Origin: DATJSN01 sp035504095 | GTDB taxonomy: Bacteria > Planctomycetota > Phycisphaerae > WQYP01 | DNA length: 49,238 nt | Assembly: GCA_035504095.1 (NCBI GenBank) | Contig: DATJSN010000101.1 | Coordinates: 1-49,238 of the forward strand | Direction: 5' to 3' | Shown here: piece after piece, positions 16,255-25,973 of the stretch | How positions within the stretch are numbered: the stretch's first letter is position 1 | How the letters are laid out: each line of letters opens with the position of its first letter | The notes under the pieces: model-generated | The model's input: only the letters and a program-made list of their open reading frames with translations | Told to the model about the DNA's origin: nothing | The model's database searches: none | Made by a program: the position numbers and the translations under genes

Positions 16255-17520
16255 ATGGCTGTTAAACACGACGTAAAAGATCTCTCGCTGGCACCCTATG
16301 GCAAAAAACGCATTGAATGGGCGGATAAGGACATGCCCGTGCTTCGGCTGGTCCGCGAACGATTTGCCAAGGAAAAACCGCTTGCCGGCTATCGGATGGC
16401 GGCCTGTCTGCACATCACGACGGAAACGTCCAACCTGGCGCGCACACTGCAGGCCGGCGGCGCTGAACTCGCCCTGTGTGCCAGCAATCCGTTGTCCACA
16501 CAGGATGATAACGCCGCTTCATTGGTTTCTGATTTCGGCATCTCGGTTTTCGCCATCAAAGGCGAAGATCGCGATACCTATTACCGGCACATGAATACCT
16601 CGCTGGACATCAAACCCAACGTGACCATGGATGACGGCGCTGATCTGGTGAGTTTGCTGCACACAACGCGCAAAGATCTGGCGGTTAACATTGTCGCTTC
16701 CATGGAGGAAACCACTACCGGCGTGATTCGCCTGCGCGCCATGGAAAAAGACGGGATTCTGCAGTTTCCGGTCATCGCGGTTAATGACGCCCAGTGTAAA
16801 CATTTTTTTGATAATCGTTACGGTACCGGCCAGTCGACAGTGGATGGCGTTATTCGCGCCACCGATTATCTGATCGCCGGCAAAAAAGCGGTGGTGTGCG
16901 GCTATGGCTGGTGCGGCAAAGGCGTGGCTTCCCGGCTGCGCGGCCTGGGCGCCAACACCATCGTAACTGAAGTCGATCCGATCCGGGCCATCGAAGCCAC
17001 CATGGACGGCTTCTGGGTTATGTCCATCGCTGAAGCGGCCAAAATCGGCGACCTATTTATCACGGTGACCGGCAATGTGGCCGTGATCCGCCAGGAACAT
17101 TTTGAAGTAATGAAAGACAATGCTTTGGTTGCCAATTCCGGCCACTTCAATGTTGAGCTGGACCTTGAGGCGCTGGAAAAAAATGCTCTAAGCGTGCGGC
17201 GCAAGGTGCGCGAATTTGTCGACGAATATACACTTAAAAACGGTCGGCGCATTTTAGTTGCCGGCGAAGGGCGTTTAATTAACCTGGCGGCGGCGCACGG
17301 CCATCCGGCGTCGGTCATGGATATGAGCTTTGCCGTCCAGGCATTGGCGACGGAATGGGCGATTAAGAATAAAGGAAAGCTCGGCAAACACGTTCACGAT
17401 GTACCCAAGAGCGTGGATGAATGGGTCGCAGCGCTCAAACTTGAAAGCATGGGAATCAAGATCGACGTTCTGACCGAGCAACAGAAAAAGTACCTTGCCA
17501 GCCACGATATGGGCACGTGA
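16255..17520 (+). CDS. ahcY: S-adenosylhomocysteine hydrolase
   Basis: AhcY splits S-adenosylhomocysteine into adenosine and homocysteine, relieving product inhibition of methyltransferases and supplying MetH. The 421 residues fit the short bacterial/archaeal form without the ~40-residue insert. Visible are HITTETSNLARTLQAGGAEL, ASNPLSTQDD, SMEETTTGVIRL, DNRYGTGQST, the NAD motif CGYGWCGKG (215-223), the nicotinamide-side segment NSGHFNVE, and GEGRLINLAAAHGHPASVMD. AAGGA lies seven bases before the ATG. The tight spacing after the ArsR-methyltransferase gene suggests one operon under that regulator's control. Confidence 0.98.
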   Translation: MAVKHDVKDLSLAPYGKKRIEWADKDMPVLRLVRERFAKEKPLAGYRMAACLHITTETSNLARTLQAGGAELALCASNPLSTQDDNAASLVSDFGISVFAIKGEDRDTYYRHMNTSLDIKPNVTMDDGADLVSLLHTTRKDLAVNIVASMEETTTGVIRLRAMEKDGILQFPVIAVNDAQCKHFFDNRYGTGQSTVDGVIRATDYLIAGKKAVVCGYGWCGKGVASRLRGLGANTIVTEVDPIRAIEATMDGFWVMSIAEAAKIGDLFITVTGNVAVIRQEHFEVMKDNALVANSGHFNVELDLEALEKNALSVRRKVREFVDEYTLKNGRRILVAGEGRLINLAAAHGHPASVMDMSFAVQALATEWAIKNKGKLGKHVHDVPKSVDEWVAALKLESMGIKIDVLTEQQKKYLASHDMGT

Positions 17521-17759
17521 CAAGATATGGATTGCTGAGAATATAGATAGATCCCACCCTTCCCCAGTGCTGGTCCATCCGGAATGTTTAATCGATATTG
17601 CGGTAAATACTTTTTTTATTATGCAATATCCTGGAATTTTAGGGACGTTTTCCATGATTTTTCCAGAAAATTAAAAATTTGTTTGATTTTAGCCTACTTA
17701 TTGAACATAATCTTTTCGGTGGAATAACCAAGCCAGGGGTAAAGGGAGCGGCATTTAAA

Positions 17760-18482
17760 GTGAAAAAACTAATTAAATCGTTCGTACCATTCTGCTTGGC
17801 CTGTTTTCTGGCTCGGACTGCTTTTGCACAAGTTGTAGCGGATGGATCCGGAACATGGACACCGGTAGCTATCACTCCAACAGATGAGGTGCAATGGCCT
17901 TGGAATATTAGTCCCGAAAGCGAAAGGTTTACAGACGTCAACAACATTTATCACACGTGGGTGTATAACACTGATCAGCCGTTTTCTGAAGGGAACACCA
18001 CATTACCCAGGACCGAAATACGCGTCAAATTGCCGACATCACAGGCGGGTGTCGGGTCGGATACTGATTATGTTTCTGGACAGTGGCAGTTTGGGGCGCA
18101 GATGATGATCCCCTCCGATACGAGTAACTGGTGTATCTTTCAGATTCATACCGGCGACGAACAATCAAATGAGTATGGATCAACGGCCGGCATGCTGTTT
18201 TTTGAAGCCGGCGACGGCGGCTCAATTCATTGGTACGATGGCACAGAACTCGCCGGTCATTTATACAACAAGTGGTTTCAACTCAACGTGATTCATGATC
18301 TGGATGCAACTTCCAACACTACGATGACTGTCTATTTGAACAACACACAAATATATCAAGCCACGACTACCAGCAACGCCCTCGATTATTATTTCAAATG
18401 TGGCGATTATGGGCAAACCGGCTTCAGCCACGAGGGGGAAAATAACATCAAGGACATTAATATTTGGTACCAAGCACCGTAA
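17760..18482 (+). CDS. Secreted PL7-like polysaccharide (alginate-type) lyase
   Basis: The predicted product is 240 residues from a GTG at 17760, giving signal peptide VKKLIKSFVPFCLACFLART then AFA|Q; GGGAG lies about 12 bases upstream. The mature domain is a beta-jelly roll with the three diagnostic PL7 segments in order: RTEIR (84-88), QIH (128-130, with the catalytic-type His) and YYFKCGDYGQ (210-219, the YFKAGxYxQ motif with catalytic-type Tyr). This supports a secreted lyase cleaving an alginate-like or glucuronan-like uronic polymer by beta-elimination; the substrate cannot be read from sequence. QIH rather than QVH is usually linked to activity on poly-G blocks, a weak hint. It lies 68 bases before the giant surface protein gene. 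Confidence 0.8.
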   Translation: MKKLIKSFVPFCLACFLARTAFAQVVADGSGTWTPVAITPTDEVQWPWNISPESERFTDVNNIYHTWVYNTDQPFSEGNTTLPRTEIRVKLPTSQAGVGSDTDYVSGQWQFGAQMMIPSDTSNWCIFQIHTGDEQSNEYGSTAGMLFFEAGDGGSIHWYDGTELAGHLYNKWFQLNVIHDLDATSNTTMTVYLNNTQIYQATTTSNALDYYFKCGDYGQTGFSHEGENNIKDINIWYQAP

Positions 18483-18550
18483 AACAGCCAATCTGGTGCG
18501 TCGAGATTACTGAATATGCCTCAACAGCGGGAAACGAAGCGAGGGAGTTG

Positions 18551-21500
18551 ATGCGACGTCGGAAGGTCTTCACAACATTGCATAAACGTCAGCGTCAGCG
18601 CACGGCTCTTTGGATCCAGCGATGTGCCGCTGCATCAATTGTTTTGGCAGCAACCGGAGCGGGAGCGCACAAAGCGCAAGCCGTAGTTGGATATGTCATC
18701 ACTAACATAGGATCTTTTGCCGGCGGCGACTCCAGTTATGCCACGGGAATCAATAACAATGGGCAAGTCGTTGGTTTTTCACAAAATTATTCTTCTACCA
18801 CCAAGAGCTACTACGATCAGGCGTTCCTGTATTCCAATGGAACGATGACCAATCTCACGCCGACAAGTGGAGAGTTCAGTGGAGAGTCCAGTTACGCGAC
18901 TGGAATCAATAACAGTGGAGAGGTCGTCGGTTATTCGAATACTTCGGGGGGATATACACACGCATTTTCATATTCCAGCGGGACCATGACCGACCTGGGT
19001 ACATTTTCCGGAAACAACGGAAATTTCAATGCTTCTGCTTTTGGCATAAACAGCACCGGGCAGGTTGTCGGTTATTCAAGTATTTCCGGAAACGTGGATG
19101 AATACAATGCATTTGAATATAGCAGCGGATCAATGACCAATCTGGGAACTCTTTCCTCTTATCCCAATGGCAGCTTCGCTTACGGAATTAATAGCAGCGG
19201 CCAAATTGTCGGTTATTCTTCAAATACTACCAACAACACGAATCACGCTTTTGTTTACAGCAGCGGCACAATGACCGACCTGGGAACCCTCGGAGGATCC
19301 AATAGTTATGCACGCGGCATTAATGCCAGCGGAGAGATTGTCGGATCGGCGGATACTTCGAGCGGCTCGTATAACGCCTTTCTATACAGCAGCGGGAAGA
19401 TGACCAATTTGGGAACCCTTTCCGGTTACACCAATTCCAGCGTCGCTTTAGGAATCAACAGCTCCGGACAAGTCGTCGGCGCTTCAGGTAACTCCAACTT
19501 AGGCAGTGAAGGGTTCGCCTCTTTCCATGCGTTTTATTACAACGGCACTTCGATGGTTGATTTGAATTCAATAATTTCTCCCAATTCGGGCTGGGATCTT
19601 TTTAAAGCCACGGGGATTAATGATTCCGGCCAGATCATAGGGTTTGGTTCATATACCTACCCCTCCGGCCAATCCTTTGGATACCAGGCTTTTCTACTCA
19701 CGCCAATTTCTGCAGAGGTATATTGGAACAATAACTCGGGTAACGGCTTGTGGGATATCAATACCAGCGCTAACTGGAACAATGTCGCGGGCGGTGTCAA
19801 TCCGACAACTTATTCCAACACCGACGCTGTTTATTTTGACGATGTACATAATAACGGAAACTACAATGTGACGCTGAACACCACAGTAGACCCTGTGTCA
19901 GTAACGGTTAACAACAGCGCAGGCAACTATGTGATCAGTGGAACCGGTTTCATTGCTGGTTCAACGGCATTGGTCAAGGAAGGCTCAGACAACCTGACGC
20001 TTTCGACCGCTGACAGCTATATAGGCGGGACCCAGATCGGCGAAGGCAAGTTGATTGTGGGTAATAGCTCAGCAATACCAACCGACAGCTACGTTACCTT
20101 CGGCGATGGCACCAGTGATAGCGGCACGTTGGATCTGAATGGCATCGGCGCTACGGTTGGTGGACTCGCCGTCTATGCCGGAAGCTCAGGTACTCAAACC
20201 ATCACCAATAACGGCACACAAACGGCCACGCTGACATTTGCCGGCGGGACAAGTGCGGTGGGTACTTTCTCCGGCGTACTTGCCGGCACGAATGCGGCGA
20301 GTACCTTTTCGGGCGTAATCCAAAATGGAAGCAATACCACGGCATTAACCGTTACCAGCGGTACACTGACACTCAGCGGAACCAACACTTATACAGGTGT
20401 AACCAACATCAACGGCGGAACGGTTTACGCCGGCAACTTTAACGCCTTGGGTTCAACTACGGGCGGCGCAGTAAATATCGCCGCAGGCGCCACGCTCGAC
20501 ATCGGTGGTATTGCCGATCAGGCTTCGGGCGGCTTTGGTGCCAAGACTTTCAACATTGCGGGCGCTGGCGCAGCCGGTAGCTTGGGCGTGATTCAGGACA
20601 ACGGCGGCGCCAGTGGAGGTTATGGAACAGCCGAACAGACATCCGCATTCGAAAATATCACCCTGACCGCCAACGCCACGATCGGCGGCACAAATGAAGC
20701 GTGGTCCACCACACCTTATTCCAACGACGGTCGTTTTGACATCGGACGCGATGGCGGCACGCTGAACCTCAATGGACATGTTCTGACCAAGGATGGCACG
20801 AACCAACTTTCCCTGACCCAGCTCGGAGCTATCAGCACGTCGGATTCCGGCGGCGCCATCGTCGTAGACCAGGGTGTCTTATCACTCGAAACAAGCTTTA
20901 AGTTGCAAAACACCAACGATTACATCATTTACAATAACCCCGGAGGAGTTGCCGGCAATGTCCTTGGAGGATTCTTTGAGTCTACGACCGGCGACATAAC
21001 CATGCCGATCATCGTCAATGGCGCCGGCGTAGAACTTGGCCAAGAACACAACACCTCCACCAGCACCATCAGCAGCGCCAGCATCGCGTTGAACAACAAT
21101 GTGACGTTCGGACTCCTCAATGGCGCCACCGGTGGCGGCTTGATTTTGTCCGGCAACATCAGCGATATTTCCAGTGCTTTTGTTAATAGCTTACCTGCAA
21201 GCCTCTCATCGCTTGCCATCGCCACTGGCGCCGGTTCCATCACACTCAATACCGGAACATTGAATTTCACCGGTGCGCTCGGCTATAGCGGAACCACGAC
21301 AATTAATCAGACCGGGACTTCTGTTGCTGCGCTTACCATTTCAGGAGCTCATACCAGCGGTGAAACCCTTTCCGGTGCAGTTCTCGGGACCAATGGGTCT
21401 TTAACCATCGGCGATGGGACTGACGCCACCGATCTGACGATGAGCAATTCCAGCAACAACTATACCGGTACGCTGACTGTCGATAACGGTACAGCCGGCG

Positions 21501-24500
21501 CATTCAAAGCCACGGGATCTTTTGGCGCCACTACCCTAACTCAAGGCGCTCTTGAAGCCTATAACGTTACTGCCGGCCAAGGCACATTGACCTTGGTGAG
21601 CCTGACCGCAAATGGCGGCGATCTGGAGTTTAACGTCGGCAGCGGTGCCCACGCCGATCTGATCACCATTACTGGCTCGGCCACACTGGGCAGCAACGCG
21701 GCGATCTCGCTTAACGGCGTCAACGGCGATACACCCACCGTCGGCGAAAACGTTCCCATACTTACGTCCACGAGCCTGTCCAATTCCATCAGCGCGACCA
21801 ACGGAATTCTGGCCACCGGAAACGCCGGCAGCGAAACCTTGTACGTCTATCAAGGCGGCACACAACCTTTAAGCGGCGCCCTGGCAAATGATTCGAACTT
21901 CCAAACCAACACTAACGATCTGTTCCTGTATGTTGTCGGCAGTGCTGCGAGTCTGCAATGGACCGGCAGCACCGACGGCGGCGGCGATGGCATGACCTGG
22001 GATGTAACGACTAACTACAACTGGTGGAATACGGGAACCAGCGCCTATGGCCAGTTCTATCAGGGCGACAGCGTCACATTTCGTGATACTTATAACAACG
22101 GCACGCAAAACGTCAGCAACTACATCGTGACGCTGAATACCACCGTTGACCCTGGTTCAGTGACGGTCAACAACAGCGCCGGCAATTATGTCATCAGTGG
22201 AACCGGTTCGATCGGCGGCAGTACCAGCCTGCTTAAGGAAGGCGCCGACAGTCTGACGCTTTCAACGGTCAATACCTATGCCGGCGGCACGCAGGTTGGC
22301 AATGGTAAGATTATCCTCGGTGTCGCCGGCGCTTTGCCCAGTGGATCCGCCGTGACTCTTGGTGATGGAACCGCCGACAGCGGCACGCTGAATCTCAACG
22401 GTTTTAATGCCACCGTGACCAGCCTCGTGGTCGCTGCCAACAGCACCGGAACCGAAACCATTACCGATTCGTCAACCTCCAGTGCGTTGACTTTCTCCGG
22501 CGGCACCACCGCCGACGCCTTCTCCGGCATCATCACGGGAACCAATCTGAACCTCAACGTTTCTACAGGCTCTTTGGTCCTTTCCGGAAATAACAACTAC
22601 GGCGGTGGAACCACGATAAGCACCGGCGCTACTTTAAGCGTGTCCGGTTCCATTGGCGGGGCAATCGCCGATTCCGGAACCTTCAACGTACAAAACAACG
22701 AGTCAATTACTAATCTCACCGGTACGGGCGCTACGGCCATTTCGACCGGTGACACGCTTACGCTTAATCCCACCAGCACCGATACTTTTGCCGGCGCGAT
22801 TTCCACTGCTACCGGAACAACAAGCGGAAATCTGGCGATCAATGCCTCAGCGCCCGGTACCGGCGGCCTGACGCTTTCCGGAACGAATACTTATTACGGC
22901 ACGACCACCATCAACAGTGGTGTTGTTTACGTTACCAATAGCAATTCTCTGGGTTCCACTACCGGCGGCACGGTATACGTCGACAGCGGCGCCACGCTGG
23001 ACATCGGCGGCGGGACCAGTGAAACCATTGCCTTCGGCGCCAAGCAGTTTGACATCGCCGGAACCGGCGCGGCCGGCAGCCTGGGCGTGATCCAGGACAA
23101 CGGCGGCGCCAATGGCGCCGTTGGCACCAACGTGCAGGAATCCGCTTTTGAAAATGTTACCCTGACCGGCAACGCCACCATTGGCGGAACGAATGAAATG
23201 TGGTCGACAACGCCCATTGGCAACGATGGCTCACTATACATCGGTCGAAGCACCAGCTCCTCGAGCAACCTGACCCTTCAGGGCTACGTTTTGACCAAAG
23301 ACGGTGATGATCAATTTGCCCTTATCGGCGGCTCCAGTTCCGGTGGTTCGCTTGATGTCACCCTTAACGGCGGTTCCATCGTGGTGGACTATGGTGTTTT
23401 CTCGTTGCAATACCAGGCCGTTTTGAACGACACCAGCGGCTATGTGGTCTATAACAACCCCGGTAACACGTTCGGTAACGTGATTGGCGGGTTCTATAGA
23501 AATAACAACGAGATCGTGAATCCAGGTGTTAATCCGAACAGCAACATCGAAACGCCGATCATCGTCAACGGCGGCGGCGTGGTGCTCGGCGAGTCCGACC
23601 CCACCTATACCAGCAACATTGCCAGCAACATCATGCTCAATAACAATGTGACGTTCACCCTCCTCAATGGCGCCACCAGCGGCGGCGTGATTCTCTCCGG
23701 CGACATTGGCAACGCTACCAGTACCATTGTCAACAATTTGAACGCGAGCACGGCTGGCGAAAGTCTTACAGGCGCCGGGGTCTCGATTGGCACGGGAGCC
23801 GGCTCCATTACGCTCGGCGCCACCTCGGGCGCTCAGGGCACCCTTGGCGGCACGCTGACGCTTTCCGGTACCAACACTTATTCCGGCGCCACGACCATCG
23901 ATAACGGTACGCTGAATCTGGGTAATAACTCGGCGGTACAGAACAGCACGGTTGTCGACAACGTCGCTTCCAGCGGCCTGACGTTTTCGTCCGGCATCGA
24001 CAGCCCGACGTTGGGCGGCCTGAGCGGCTCCGGCGCGATTTCTCTTCAGGATGCCGGCTCTGCTGCTGTCACTATGAGCGTGGGCAACAACAACGCCAGC
24101 ACCACCTACTCCGGCGTTCTGAGCGGCTCCGGCGCACTGACCAAGATCGGCACGGGAGCATTGATACTTAGCGGCGCCAATACCTATGTGGGAACTACAA
24201 CCATCAGCGGCGGTATTTTGCAAATCGGTAATGGCGGCACGACAGGCTCACTGGGAACCTCCACATCAGTGCTTGACAACGCCACGCTGGCCTTCGATTT
24301 TGGTGGTACAGGCACATCAGCAGGCACCGTGACCAACGTTATCAGTGGTTCGGGCATGGTGGAGAATATTGGAACCGGGACCACCTCCCTCACTGCAGCT
24401 AACACCTACATGGGTTTGACGAGTATCTCCAGCGGAACTCTGGCGTTAGGCTCTGCAGGCACGATCGCCGATTCAGCGATGATCAATGTCCAGAGCAGCG

Positions 24501-25810
24501 GCACTTTTAACGTCTCCGCCGTCAGCGGCGGTTTTACACTGGGTGGTTCGGCTTCTCAGACACTCACTGGCGCCGGCAACGTTACCGGCAATGTGGCTGT
24601 CAGTTCCAGCGGAACACTCTCGCCCGGTGTCGCATCGCCGACTTCTCTGAGCGCGTTAACCTTCAATGGAAGCGTGAACTTGGGTTCCGGCAGCAACTTT
24701 AATGTACAGGTCGCCCCGACCACGAACGTCAATGATCAGCTAAACGCGGGAACTAACGCGGTAATGCTGGGCGGTACGGAGACGATCAGCTCCACGGGCA
24801 CGCTGACCAACGGGGAAAGCTTTACGGTGATCCAAGGCAAGGTGTATGGGAACTTCAGTTCGGCACCCACCCTGCCATCGCTGACCGGCGGCCTCTCCTG
24901 GAATACGCCACTGAGCATCAACACGTCGATCACGGGTGCATCGAGCACATACCAGACGAACTACACGTATAGCGTGACCAACAGCACGCCGAGCTATATC
25001 TCCGAAACGGGCAACCAATACACGGGCCTGACGACCAGTGAGAATGGCGGTCGTAACACAACGGTGACGTTCCTCGGTGGCACGGTCACGACGCCGACGT
25101 CGCTGTCGGTTCAGTTCTTAACCGCGCCGGCAGGTAACACGCAGCTTTTAAGCGATGTGGCAGCGATTAACGGTACGAATTCGGATACGTATGTCCTGCA
25201 GATGAGCTATTCGGTGCTTCCGACGAACGGAGCACTGAGCCCCGTACTGGCGGCGTACAACCCAAGCACGACGACGGCCGATGGTCAGTCTCTGATAACC
25301 AACACCTTTGTCTCGGCGGTGCTGCTGAACACCAGCGGCACGCCTGTGGAATACGACGGGGCCTACGCCGGCCAGGACGTGGTGGGCGATTACGGGATTA
25401 ACACGTCCAATGACACAGTCTGGGCGGTATTGAATTACTCGGACGACGATTTTGTGGTCCTGGAGCGCGCGGACGGTGACTGGTTGGGAGCCGGTTCGGT
25501 GAATGCAGCCGACCTGGATGACGTGGTGCGTGGATTAGGCGGCTCGACACTGGATCCGAATGGTAATCCGGTCTGGAGCGAGTATGCTTTTGACGGCGGC
25601 ACCAGTGTGGATGCGGCGGACCTGGATGATACTGTACGCGGTCTGGGTGCAACAGAAATCACGGGCGAAGTAGCAGTGGGCGGAGGCGGTTTGGTTCTCT
25701 CCGTGCCGCCGGAGGTGCCGGAGCCCGGTTCACTGGCTTTGTTGGTGATTGGGGGAATATCACTATTGAGTAGATCGAAAGCACGACTTAGCCGATGGCG
25801 AGTCAAATAA
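18551..25810 (+). CDS. Giant secreted mosaic protein: HAF repeats, autotransporter-type beta repeats, dockerin-like tail, PEP-CTERM anchor
   Basis: The predicted product is 2419 residues from the ATG at 18551 (GGGAG just upstream). A basic start and hydrophobic AAASIVLAATGAGA act as signal. Residues 46-385 hold seven HAF repeats of the form GINxxGQVVGxS...AFLYSxGxMTxLGT. From about 390 to 2120 come about ten autotransporter-associated strand repeats (LTLSGTNTYxGxTTIxxGTL) within two large related halves, each opened by a W-rich N/D segment (19722 and 21950). A beta-rich domain follows, then two dockerin-like halves (SVNAADLDDVVRGLGG and SVDAADLDDTVRGLG) and a PEP-CTERM tail VPEPGSLALLVIGG + helix + basic end. 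There is no beta-barrel, so it is not a classical autotransporter. Surface adhesion or matrix role is inferred. Confidence 0.9.
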   Translation: MRRRKVFTTLHKRQRQRTALWIQRCAAASIVLAATGAGAHKAQAVVGYVITNIGSFAGGDSSYATGINNNGQVVGFSQNYSSTTKSYYDQAFLYSNGTMTNLTPTSGEFSGESSYATGINNSGEVVGYSNTSGGYTHAFSYSSGTMTDLGTFSGNNGNFNASAFGINSTGQVVGYSSISGNVDEYNAFEYSSGSMTNLGTLSSYPNGSFAYGINSSGQIVGYSSNTTNNTNHAFVYSSGTMTDLGTLGGSNSYARGINASGEIVGSADTSSGSYNAFLYSSGKMTNLGTLSGYTNSSVALGINSSGQVVGASGNSNLGSEGFASFHAFYYNGTSMVDLNSIISPNSGWDLFKATGINDSGQIIGFGSYTYPSGQSFGYQAFLLTPISAEVYWNNNSGNGLWDINTSANWNNVAGGVNPTTYSNTDAVYFDDVHNNGNYNVTLNTTVDPVSVTVNNSAGNYVISGTGFIAGSTALVKEGSDNLTLSTADSYIGGTQIGEGKLIVGNSSAIPTDSYVTFGDGTSDSGTLDLNGIGATVGGLAVYAGSSGTQTITNNGTQTATLTFAGGTSAVGTFSGVLAGTNAASTFSGVIQNGSNTTALTVTSGTLTLSGTNTYTGVTNINGGTVYAGNFNALGSTTGGAVNIAAGATLDIGGIADQASGGFGAKTFNIAGAGAAGSLGVIQDNGGASGGYGTAEQTSAFENITLTANATIGGTNEAWSTTPYSNDGRFDIGRDGGTLNLNGHVLTKDGTNQLSLTQLGAISTSDSGGAIVVDQGVLSLETSFKLQNTNDYIIYNNPGGVAGNVLGGFFESTTGDITMPIIVNGAGVELGQEHNTSTSTISSASIALNNNVTFGLLNGATGGGLILSGNISDISSAFVNSLPASLSSLAIATGAGSITLNTGTLNFTGALGYSGTTTINQTGTSVAALTISGAHTSGETLSGAVLGTNGSLTIGDGTDATDLTMSNSSNNYTGTLTVDNGTAGAFKATGSFGATTLTQGALEAYNVTAGQGTLTLVSLTANGGDLEFNVGSGAHADLITITGSATLGSNAAISLNGVNGDTPTVGENVPILTSTSLSNSISATNGILATGNAGSETLYVYQGGTQPLSGALANDSNFQTNTNDLFLYVVGSAASLQWTGSTDGGGDGMTWDVTTNYNWWNTGTSAYGQFYQGDSVTFRDTYNNGTQNVSNYIVTLNTTVDPGSVTVNNSAGNYVISGTGSIGGSTSLLKEGADSLTLSTVNTYAGGTQVGNGKIILGVAGALPSGSAVTLGDGTADSGTLNLNGFNATVTSLVVAANSTGTETITDSSTSSALTFSGGTTADAFSGIITGTNLNLNVSTGSLVLSGNNNYGGGTTISTGATLSVSGSIGGAIADSGTFNVQNNESITNLTGTGATAISTGDTLTLNPTSTDTFAGAISTATGTTSGNLAINASAPGTGGLTLSGTNTYYGTTTINSGVVYVTNSNSLGSTTGGTVYVDSGATLDIGGGTSETIAFGAKQFDIAGTGAAGSLGVIQDNGGANGAVGTNVQESAFENVTLTGNATIGGTNEMWSTTPIGNDGSLYIGRSTSSSSNLTLQGYVLTKDGDDQFALIGGSSSGGSLDVTLNGGSIVVDYGVFSLQYQAVLNDTSGYVVYNNPGNTFGNVIGGFYRNNNEIVNPGVNPNSNIETPIIVNGGGVVLGESDPTYTSNIASNIMLNNNVTFTLLNGATSGGVILSGDIGNATSTIVNNLNASTAGESLTGAGVSIGTGAGSITLGATSGAQGTLGGTLTLSGTNTYSGATTIDNGTLNLGNNSAVQNSTVVDNVASSGLTFSSGIDSPTLGGLSGSGAISLQDAGSAAVTMSVGNNNASTTYSGVLSGSGALTKIGTGALILSGANTYVGTTTISGGILQIGNGGTTGSLGTSTSVLDNATLAFDFGGTGTSAGTVTNVISGSGMVENIGTGTTSLTAANTYMGLTSISSGTLALGSAGTIADSAMINVQSSGTFNVSAVSGGFTLGGSASQTLTGAGNVTGNVAVSSSGTLSPGVASPTSLSALTFNGSVNLGSGSNFNVQVAPTTNVNDQLNAGTNAVMLGGTETISSTGTLTNGESFTVIQGKVYGNFSSAPTLPSLTGGLSWNTPLSINTSITGASSTYQTNYTYSVTNSTPSYISETGNQYTGLTTSENGGRNTTVTFLGGTVTTPTSLSVQFLTAPAGNTQLLSDVAAINGTNSDTYVLQMSYSVLPTNGALSPVLAAYNPSTTTADGQSLITNTFVSAVLLNTSGTPVEYDGAYAGQDVVGDYGINTSNDTVWAVLNYSDDDFVVLERADGDWLGAGSVNAADLDDVVRGLGGSTLDPNGNPVWSEYAFDGGTSVDAADLDDTVRGLGATEITGEVAVGGGGLVLSVPPEVPEPGSLALLVIGGISLLSRSKARLSRWRVK
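19874..22209 (+). repeat. Internal repeat pair A in the giant gene (19874..19950 and 22133..22209)
   Basis: About 77 bases recur some 2.26 kb apart with scattered, mostly third-position differences, coding for TLNTTVDPxSVTVNNSAGNY and VISGTG. Similarity extends at protein level through LTLS...Y.GGTQ.G.GK.I to about 20080 and 22340. Together with pair B it shows the two halves of the gene arose by internal duplication. Confidence 0.8.
20574..23310 (+). repeat. Internal repeat pair B in the giant gene (20574..20800 and 23066..23310)
   Basis: A ~230-base segment recurs about 2.5 kb downstream. It codes for GSLGVIQDNGGA, SAFEN(I/V)TLT, NATIGGTNE, WSTTP and VLTKDG in both copies. The spacing differs from pair A (2.26 kb), so one half has gained or lost sequence since duplication. 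Confidence 0.8.
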
Positions 25811-25973
25811 AATATTCCCCAAAAAAATAATCTAAATCATCCCCTTTGGACAAAAACACTTTCGTTACCCAATAAGATAGTTATACTTACTCCATCAATA
25901 TCGGATCCTGGTTCCGTGGGTAAGTGAATCAAGATCAACCAGCATAATTCTTGTTTTCTGGAGTTGATTCTGA

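Noticed and set aside
23234..24223. 329-codon minus-strand frame inside the giant gene
   Set aside because: It is antisense to repeat units (LSGTNTY type) and repeats with them; there is no start context and no recognised domain.
18551..25810. Classical type V autotransporter
   Set aside because: Strand repeats are present but there is no C-terminal beta-barrel; the protein ends in a PEP-CTERM sorting signal.
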